Source: Manis javanica (lineage: Eukaryota; Chordata; Mammalia; Pholidota; Manidae). Taken from it: a stretch of DNA of 64,000 nt. Below, piece after piece: positions 56,240-64,000 of this stretch. The stretch spans positions 144,823,121-144,887,120 of the forward strand of contig NC_133161.1 of assembly GCF_040802235.1 (NCBI RefSeq), written 5' to 3'. Position 1 is the first letter of the stretch; every line of letters begins with the position of its first letter. The notes under the pieces were generated by a model. That model saw nothing but the letters and a program-made list of their open reading frames with translations. It was not told the origin of the DNA and searched no databases. Made by a program: the position numbers and the translations under genes.

Positions 56240-57729
56240 CTGCAAAGGCAAGGAGACAGGAGAGTGGGAACTGAGGACCTGTCGCCCCCCAGGAGAGAGA
56301 CCCTGCCTCCCTGGTAGAGTTCTCCGGTACCCCCAGGCGAACTGCCCTGTCCCTGCTCTCCCGATACGTTCCCCTGGTCAAATCCCAATTTCCCCTGTGA
56401 GTCCTCGAACAAATCAGTTTGCCTCCTCCGAATTCAGTTTTCATCTGTAAAAGGAAATTTCCTCACAGGGCACTGATGAAAATGGAAGGCCAAGTATGGT
56501 GTGGATGTGCTTCGTAAACTCTGAAGGGCTGTGTACCTCTTAGTTATTTTGTGTTTACTGTCCTCAGGTTTGGAAGGCTGCAGGCTCAGAGGCTGGGATC
56601 AGGACTTCAGTTCTGGGAGTGGATCTGGTCGGGGCCAGGGGCCATCTGTTCCAAATCTGAACAGCGCAGTGGGCACGGAAACCGTGGGCACCACGAAACC
56701 CCGGAGCCTGCTGAGGGGGCCGATGCTGAAGTAACCTGCTGGCTTCTCTTGATTTGTCCCCCTCTCCCTGACTGTCTTCCTGTGTTTTGCTGAAAATCAG
56801 GTCTGTCTGAACTCAAGTTGATCTAACTCAGAGCCGGTACTTCCACCACCAGGCAGCACCCAGGCCTGCCCCCACTCCTCCCCTCCCCGTGCACTTGCCC
56901 TCAGCAGCAGACTGCCTGCTCCGTGCCCTTCTCTGCTGGCAGCAGGAGAGCCTCAGGAGGAGAAAGCCCAGGGGCAGAAGGGAGGGAGCCGCAGGGAGGT
57001 GCGAGGGGGGGACGGAGGGGAGCCTGTTCCAGGTGAGGGGGATGTGCCGCTCAGTCTCCGGAAGCTCCCCCCTCCCCGCTCCGCCCCCCTGCGCAGGTTG
57101 TTTACCCAGCTAACCGCAAAGGAAGACACGGTGTCTGTTTTCATACCTTTCACTCACAGCTGTCCCCCTGCACCTGCTCCTCCTCACTTCCCAGCCCTGT
57201 TCTTCCCACCCCTCCCCGAAGGAGACCCCTCCCCATGGCAATTCAAAACCATTTATAACCAGGTAGATGGGTTCAAAAAGACTCTTCTGTAAATGAGGGG
57301 CCCCAGGGAGGGCGCGGCTGGGAGAGGGTACTCTGCCCTGGGCTCTGGGTGGTCTGGTGCTGACTTTCTGTCCATGAGGGTCCCTCATGCACAAATGGGG
57401 TGGTGGGGGATTGGGGGAGCTGGTATTTCCTAGCCTCTCAGGGGCCCCAGCTGTGGGTCATACATTCACTCTCAATGGTGGGCAGTCCCATTCCCCAAAG
57501 GAGGTCTTTCCTTCTGATACCTGGGCAGGTGGCTCTGAGGGAAGGGGCTGGGGAATACAGCAGTGCGATGGCAGAGCCAGATGCCGCCTCCTCTGCCTCT
57601 GCCCGCCCTGGCATCCCTCTGCCACAGCCTCAGGCAAGCAGTTCTTCGCCCTAATGCTCAGGGCTACTGCTTCTGCGCGGGTCCCCTTCCTGCCAACTGC
57701 TCTGCTACTGTCCAGCTCCTACACCGAGG

Positions 57730-58610
57730 ACAGCATGAGATTTGCAACCTGCAATCCCATCACATCAGTGTCCTGCTTAAAGCCCTTTACTGGCACCCCA
57801 GTACCTACAAGCAACCTTTCTTTTCATCTTTACCTTTTTTTTTTTCAATTTCACTTATAAGAAAACATCGTGTTTGTGATAAAGCTCATCAGTAGAAGAC
57901 TGGAGTAAGGCAACCTCAGTGCATTCAACAGAGTACAATGCAGAGCTCAAGAAAAATGAGGCTTACCTGCATTCTCTCCTTAGCTTCTTACCTGCTCCTC
58001 TTAGGGAAAAATGTTTAACGTGTTGCTAAATTCCAGAACCAATCACAGGGCGTCCTGTACAGCTTTCTTTACCCCAGGGTAGGGGAAGGAGTGGGGTTCA
58101 TCTCCCCTCCTTGCCTGTGAACTGGAGCTCTCCACTCGTATCTCGTGTGGCATTTCACACAGAGCTTTAGTTTCGGAAGATGGTTCTATCGTTTGACAAC
58201 CATGGACTTGCACGGTGAGGTCTAAACTCCCGACAGGGCCTTTAAACCTCTGTGAAATGCGTATTCCTCTGACCTTTCAAATCTCATCTCCTACTTTATC
58301 GCTTTAGGCAGCCCCTCTGCCCCGTTCATCGTTCTGCCAGCTGCGTGCTCCTGACATTCCTGTCCCTAAGACTTTGCTCTAACTGTTCCTTTTGCTGAGC
58401 GGTCCTTTCTTCCCGGGTTTGCCCATGTCTAACTCCTATGCTTCCTTCAAGGCCCCACTCAGTCGCCCATCCTCCTCGTTCCTAGCTCTTCCACCTGGAG
58501 TTACATCCTCCAGCATTCGGGGTTGGGCGTCTGTCTCCTCACTAGACGGCAGGCTCCTGGAGGCAGGCCTTCTGGGTCTTACACAAGATGGACTTGCAAA
58601 GCTGGGTGCT
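57730..58610 (+). repeat. L2 fragment(s)
   Basis: 'cctgcttaaagccctttactggc' near 57770, 'caaatctcatctcctactt', 'cctatgcttccttcaaggccccactcag', and 'ctcactagacggcaggctcctggaggcagg' give the L2 3' order. A T-rich insertion near 57834-57850 and about 350 bases of diverged sequence interrupt it. Confidence 0.75.
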
Positions 58611-58639
58611 GAACTGCGCTGCAAGCAGCTCCTGAGCAG

Positions 58640-61600
58640 ACCAGGGACCTCGGATTCTGGGACTTGAGGCAAGTCTCTCTCTGAGCCTCAGTGGACACTT
58701 GGACACTCCTGCGCCCTTCCTGAGCTCCTGCCTCCTCCCAATGCCCTTGGCTGCCTGGAGCCTCTCTTGGGTTCTCCCTCTGTGTTGGGAGCTATTTCCA
58801 ATATCGTCCCTGAATGCAGCCATTTGGCTCATACTGGGATTCAGCAGGAATTACAGGGGAAAACAGTGAGCTAAGCAGTCTTCATGCAGAGCAAAGAGGG
58901 AGTAGAAGTTGAGACTGAGGAGTAGCAATGCAGACTTGAGCCAGTCAGCAGGGCTGGACTCCACCTCCCTTGGGCCAGGAGCCTGGCTGCAGCCAGCCTC
59001 TCTGGCCAGAAGGCCCTTTATGAGAACCATGCAAGTCCTTACTGTCCACAACATCAAGGTTGATTGACTCATTGCTCATTTAAACTCAACACAGTGGGAC
59101 ATGTCCCCAGGACCCAGAGAACCCATCTTCTCAGAACCCAGGTTTAGGGAGGGTTAGGACTTGGGACACTGTCTCTTCTTCCTTACCAAGAGGTATTTGT
59201 TTGGCGAAGTACCCTTGCAGAGAGAGGAAGATGTTTTGAGGGGTGCTGGGAGTTGGCAGTACATCTCAGCAGGAGGTGTCAAACGGACATTTTGGGGGCT
59301 CATGAGTGGCATGTGTTAAAGCCACTTCCCATACGCAGGGGATCAGGCCCCCCACCTCATCCCCCAAACCATGGAGAGACATAAGAAAGCAAGGCTGGCT
59401 CTGGCCTGGTAGGAAGTTGAGGAACCAGGAATCTTGAACACCATGGGGAATGGGGTGCAGAAGGGAACCCCCAAGACTCATGCCTAGAGGAAGCACAGCC
59501 ATGGGCAATCTGGCTGAGTTTCCCCTTATTCTTTGTCATGAAAAGCTTCAGGCACCCAAGCTCTGACTCACGTACACATCTGACAGCAGCCCTCATTCTG
59601 CGTAGACACAGACGCATGCCCAGGTAAGGCCGTGGCAGCGTGTGGCTCAGGCAGGTACCCAGTGGACAGCAGCCTGTGCAGAGGCCAGGGACTCAGCCCC
59701 AAAGCAGGCAAGAAAACATGATGACGGGGCTGAAGCCGAGCACAGATCCAGGAATCTGGGTAAAGAATTGCTGCGAGCCCCAGGGGTGGGGCAGAAGAAG
59801 GGGGTAGAACATTTTGTGTCCTGGTATTGAGGTCCCAGAAGAAGGGCGGATGGGGAGGAAAGCTCGAACTGCCTGCAGGTGGTGGGATCGCAGACATTAC
59901 TCTTCTCCTTCTGCTCTTCCTGCCTCCTCCCCTCCCTTCTTTCCTTCCTCAGGAGCCTCTGTAGGACCCAGACCCCTCCCTGGATGATAAAAAGGACTCC
60001 AACCCCATCTGACTTCTCCAAATATTGAGGCTACCTCACTGCCCTGTACTGGCTGGCATGGCGCTCAGCAAACGCTTGCTGCCTGGGTTCTGTCAGCGGA
60101 TGGGGCGGGTGTCTGTGCCCGATCCTCTCCTCTTTTACACTCTCAGCCCTGTCTTGGATCACAGGGCTGGGGGACACTTTCAGAGGGTGCAAGGTTCTCC
60201 ACAATCTGTGGACTACAGGCCCAGAATGACCAGATTGACAGGGAAAGGTAGAGAACTAGACTTGGGTTTAAAACTTCAACAGTCCAGGGCCAAGTTAGGG
60301 AAGACCTGGCTTAATGTCAGTTTATGAGAAAAAGACCCAGGTGTTTGATTGCAAGCTTAAGATGAGTCAACAGGGTGATGTGGGTGCCGGAAGGACCACT
60401 GTGAACCTTGATGTAGGTGAACAGAAACCTGTAGGTGGGCAGCTGGCACCAACTAGTTTATTTGGTCTGGACAAGGGTGACCAGTTTGCTGAGGGGTGTG
60501 GAATTCCCCACCCCGGGAGGAGGTTGTCAGGTGCTGGGGTGCAGAGTCTTGGAAAAAAGGACGTAAGTCCAGGAGAGGTGTCTTCTTCAAGGATTAGAAA
60601 GAGCCCCTTGGGCAGGAGGCAGGATGGGCTTATTGTATGGGATTCTAGAAGGCAGCCCAGGAGGCATGGGCAAGCTGGGCATGGGGATGTTTCAGTCAGA
60701 AGAGAAAGAACCTTCCAATGGGCAGTACTACCCAATGATGGGTTGGGGCCCTTGGGAAGAAGAGGAAAGTTTGAGTATGTGGGAAAAGATTCCCACCCGG
60801 GGAAGGAGGCCAGGCCTTGCAGCCCCCAGATCCTCGGCTTCTCTAGCCGCGAGACCCTGCCCAGGCTGAGCTGATTCTCAGAGTCCTGCTCATCTGGCTC
60901 AGCACGTGGGCGAGAGCCCTTTGCGTCTCCAGCCTGTCTGTCCTGTAGTCAGTGGGTGCCTCAGGCTGACCTTGCTTCTGGGCCTCCAGGAGGGGGCAGG
61001 GCTGCTGAGCTCAAGGTTCACCCAGGCCAAACGTGGGACTCCGGGCACCTGAGTCATCCTGGCTGCAGGAGGCGTCTGCACACAGATGAGTTTCGGCTCT
61101 CTGGCCGTAGGGGGCACACACAGGCTGTGTGCTCCGATGCCCCCGTCTTGGTATTCCCAGGCAAGGCTAAGGAGCTGTGAGTGGGGTCAGCCAGGGTGCC
61201 TCTCACTCAGCCTTCAGTGGCTTGAGGAGTGAGGGATCCAGAGCGATGAGACTGGGCTGAGGGTAAGGGTGGAGGTAGACCCCCTACCCCGTCTTCCTCT
61301 AGAGGGCCCACAGCCCCTAAAGACCATCTGAGACTGGCTGGCTGCCACACCTCCCCACTTTCCCTCGCCTCCCTTTCGGAGCAAGCCCGCCAGGCCCCTT
61401 CCCCATCTCTACCCGAGGGTTTTGGCCATTAGGAGCATGGTACTGCTCCACATGTGGTTCTGGGGGGACACTTTACACTACTACCTTTGCTCTGAGTCTT
61501 TAGGTTTAATGGGGAAGTTCCCTCTTGGCACCCCAAAATCAATTTGCACTTTGGGGACAGAGTTGTACAGTCTGAGGGACAGGTAGGCATGTCTGCTAAG

Positions 61601-64000
61601 TGCGTTCAGCAACCTCCTGAAACCATCTCCTGGGTTAGTACTGATTTGAAATATTTTTTTCTGTCATTCCTGAAAGCCTACTTATTCTTGGGTCCTGGTT
61701 CTCCGTGCCGCATCCCTGGCAACCTGCAGTGCTCTGATTACACTGAAGTCATGGTTCGCGGGGGTCACTACTCGGGAGGCATTCGGAGAAGTCAGCTTTG
61801 CACTGGTCTGCAGCGACTTCCCCTCCTGGCTGGTGTGCAGGGTGGGGCTGGAGGTGTAGTGTGTGTCCAGCCCCTGGAGATGCCCAGCCCAGGCCCCAGT
61901 TCTGGTAAGAAGAGGCTTCACGCTCTCAGACTAAGGTTCCTGTGGACAGAGACTTTTCTAGGTCTGCCTGGATCTGCCTTCCTAGCAGGGCAGGTCCCTG
62001 GCATGCCCACCCCAGGGACCTGGCTCCTTGTTCCTGGTACTTAGCCATCTAGAAATGTTCTGTTTGGGTCTCCCATTCCTGGGAATTAGCAGCCCATCTT
62101 AAGAAAATGGACATTTTAAGTAGCTTGAGTTGGCCTTAGAATTCAAGAGGAGATAGGGGAGACAGGGTGGCCCAATATTTGGCTTATGCTCCGGAGCCCC
62201 CAGTTCCTAACTCAACAGTGGAGTGCAGAACCCAGTGTGCAGCAGAATGTACCCATACTTGGCTTGGACAAGGACAGGGAGGGGAACAGGAGGCAAAAAG
62301 GAGTAGAAACTAGACTAGCTCCAGAGAGAAATGGGGAGCTAAGACCTTCAGTGCGTCACAAATCAGCAAATACTTATTGAGAAGCTACTATGTGCAAGAC
62401 CCTCCTGCCTCTGCCACCCGTGCCTCTGTGCTGGAGACGCTGCCAGGGGGACTGCCAAAGTACTCCAGGTGAGCGGTGGGGAAGGAGGGGAGGTGCGCTT
62501 CTGCGGGGCAACAGTCCCAGAGAGAGAGAACAGCAAGGGAGGGCAGGACGTGGCACTGGCTGCTGGGGAAGAAGAGGCTGACCATCCCAGGACCCCTGGG
62601 CCCCTGGCTCAGACCCTGACTGCGGGGGTTCAGGCCTGCTGGGATGCCTGGCCTGACGCCACTCATCTGAGGTGTGGCATGAAGCAGGTCACCAGGTCTC
62701 TCTCTCTGGGCTGTAAGTTTTCTTTAATATATGGGACATGTCCTGTTGTCTCCCTACCCGCTGCCACCACCTGTCTCTAGTAGGTCACGCAGTGGAGTGA
62801 GCCAAGCAGTTAGGGGAAACTATTGAGGTTTCTCAGAAGCCAGGGCCGGCTGGGTCTTGAGTTGCTTACTATGATATCCAACTGGGTCAGGGCTCGTGGT
62901 CAGCTTGAAGCTGTGGGCAGAGGAAGACACTCAGTGTCCTAATCAGGTGAGGCCAGGGGTTGGGACTGAGGGCCAGGGTGGGAGCACGTTGCCCGCTCAG
63001 GGCAGAGGAGTTTTTGTCTGATTTGGGGTATTGCCCGGACTCTATGATTAGACTCAGCATCAGCTTCATGGCTTCATGACCAGAGCAGTCATATGGGGCC
63101 CTGCCAGGAGAGCCCTGGGCTTGGTTTAGGGCTCTGCCGTTGCTATCTTGAAATTCTTAGTAATTTTTGAACAAGGGGCCCTGCATTTTTATTTTGTACT
63201 TGGGTCCCACAAACTGGGTAGCAGGTCTGATTGGACTCTCAGTTCTGGCTGCGCTTTTACCCAGGGATTGGGATTGAGAGGCCAGACTTTGTGCAACTAG
63301 CCCTGCCGCTCACCTTCTCCCCATGTTCTGCTTGTACTTTCAAGCCTCAGGATCTGGGCAAGCAAGAGGCAGGCTTTTGCAAGCAACTCTGGAAACATGG
63401 GTGGTGGAGCCACAGTATAGACTCCTGCCGGGGAGCTGGAAGGGGTCGGAGAACATCTCAGGGCGAGTTTAGGGGCAGGAGAGCTGGTAGATACAGGAGA
63501 AAGGATGTGGCTCCTCTGTGAGCCAGCCCAGGGTGCAGCTCAGTGAGAAGTCTTTTCCCTAAAGCACTGCTGGTCCCGGGAGCGCGGGAGAAAGGGCCAC
63601 AGAGAAGTTGTCCTCACATTCTGACACACAGCCCGCCGCCCCTGACAAGGAGCCCTAGGATCTCGGGTTGGACTTTCCCCACCCAGTCCTTTGGGAGCCC
63701 AGTGACAAAAACACCAACTGAATGAACCCCTCTGCTTAACGGGAAAGACAGGGGTGGCTGGCAAAGAGCGATGGGGGGCCATTTTCTTAGCCCCCCAAGA
63801 ACACCTTATCTCTAGTTTCCAGTCGTTTGAGGGAGACCACAACATGCTCAAATGCATTTCTCGGGCTGACGCAGAGTTCTCCCACCTTGGCCCCATCTGA
63901 CCGCTGCCTCCAGCCCCCTGGGGTCCTCACCCTTGCTGGCCAGCTGGCCTCACACTTCCTGAGTTGAGCACAGAATCACATCTAAGAGCTTCCAGTAATG
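58640..64000. other. CXCR5 intronic sequence, little recognised
   Basis: Besides weak MIR-like phrases (58640-58710, 62640-62740) and an old-repeat phrase near 62365, I see no gene, RNA gene or young repeat. An open frame at 60314-60874 has no recognisable motif. Confidence 0.4.

Larger units (their letters stand above)
56240..64000 (-). other. CXCR5: CXCR5 intron 1 (partial)
   Basis: The human gene has one long intron between a short first coding exon and exon 2. I looked on the minus strand for an exon encoding MNYPLTLEMDLEN-like residues followed by a donor and found none, so the intron should run past the window end. No other gene is supported. Confidence 0.7.

Noticed and set aside
56240-56251. 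ATG at 56251 as the CXCR5 start (MPLQYKEL...)
   Set aside because: This ATG lies within the splice acceptor CCTTTGCAG. The known gene structure places the start in an upstream exon, and the exon-2 length equals human only from 56239.
60314-60874. 186-codon plus-strand open frame in CXCR5 intron 1
   Set aside because: No recognisable domain, no CpG promoter and no clear splice pattern. It could be a non-coding transcript but nothing supports a protein.

Overview
This is a window of nuclear DNA from a placental mammal. The evidence is spliced genes with GT-AG introns, CpG islands, ancient MIR, L2, L3/CR1 and MLT1 repeats, and a fairly young LINE-1. The three protein genes and their arrangement (UPK2 - BCL9L - CXCR5) match the conserved block at human 11q23.3, here in inverted orientation. 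I saw no Alu, B1/B2, ruminant BovA or carnivore-type SINE. The LINE-1 3' UTR looks to me like a laurasiatherian type. I cannot name the species.

Layout. 1-4364: a minus-strand LINE-1 whose ORF2 is almost whole but broken by a few lesions, and whose 5' leader is fused directly to the ORF2 start with no ORF1 between. 4440-5320: an older plus-strand LINE-1 3' end. 7035-9107: UPK2 on the minus strand, five coding exons, 185 residues. 9108-26150: intergenic DNA with ancient repeats, two X-box (RFX-type) sites, a diverged local duplication and a modest CpG-rich patch at 23.2-23.75 kb. 26150-53800: BCL9L on the plus strand, with a CpG-island promoter region, a long 5' intron region and eight coding exons from 41552 to 51716 (1,495 residues), then a 2.1-kb 3' UTR. 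A locus resembling human mir-4492 lies antisense in a second CpG island at 40.7 kb. 55172-56239: the main coding exon of CXCR5 on the minus strand. Its first exon, which supplies the first residues, is not visible and should lie beyond 64000; the rest of the window is CXCR5 intron 1.

Function. The genes are neighbours by conserved synteny and do not share a pathway. UPK2 is a urothelial plaque protein, BCL9L a Wnt/beta-catenin co-activator, and CXCR5 the CXCL13 receptor of follicular B and T cells. UPK2 and BCL9L are divergent. BCL9L and CXCR5 converge, and their polyadenylation signals interleave at 53.68-53.78 kb, so their 3' ends probably overlap.

I found no undescribed biological system. 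The observations most worth checking are: the last BCL9L intron, which is open and in frame with both flanking exons; the ORF1-less LINE-1, which could derive from a spliced transcript; the overlapping BCL9L/CXCR5 3' ends; the tandem X-boxes 2 kb upstream of UPK2; and the mir-4492-like locus. Chance ORFs are common in this GC-rich DNA and were left out.
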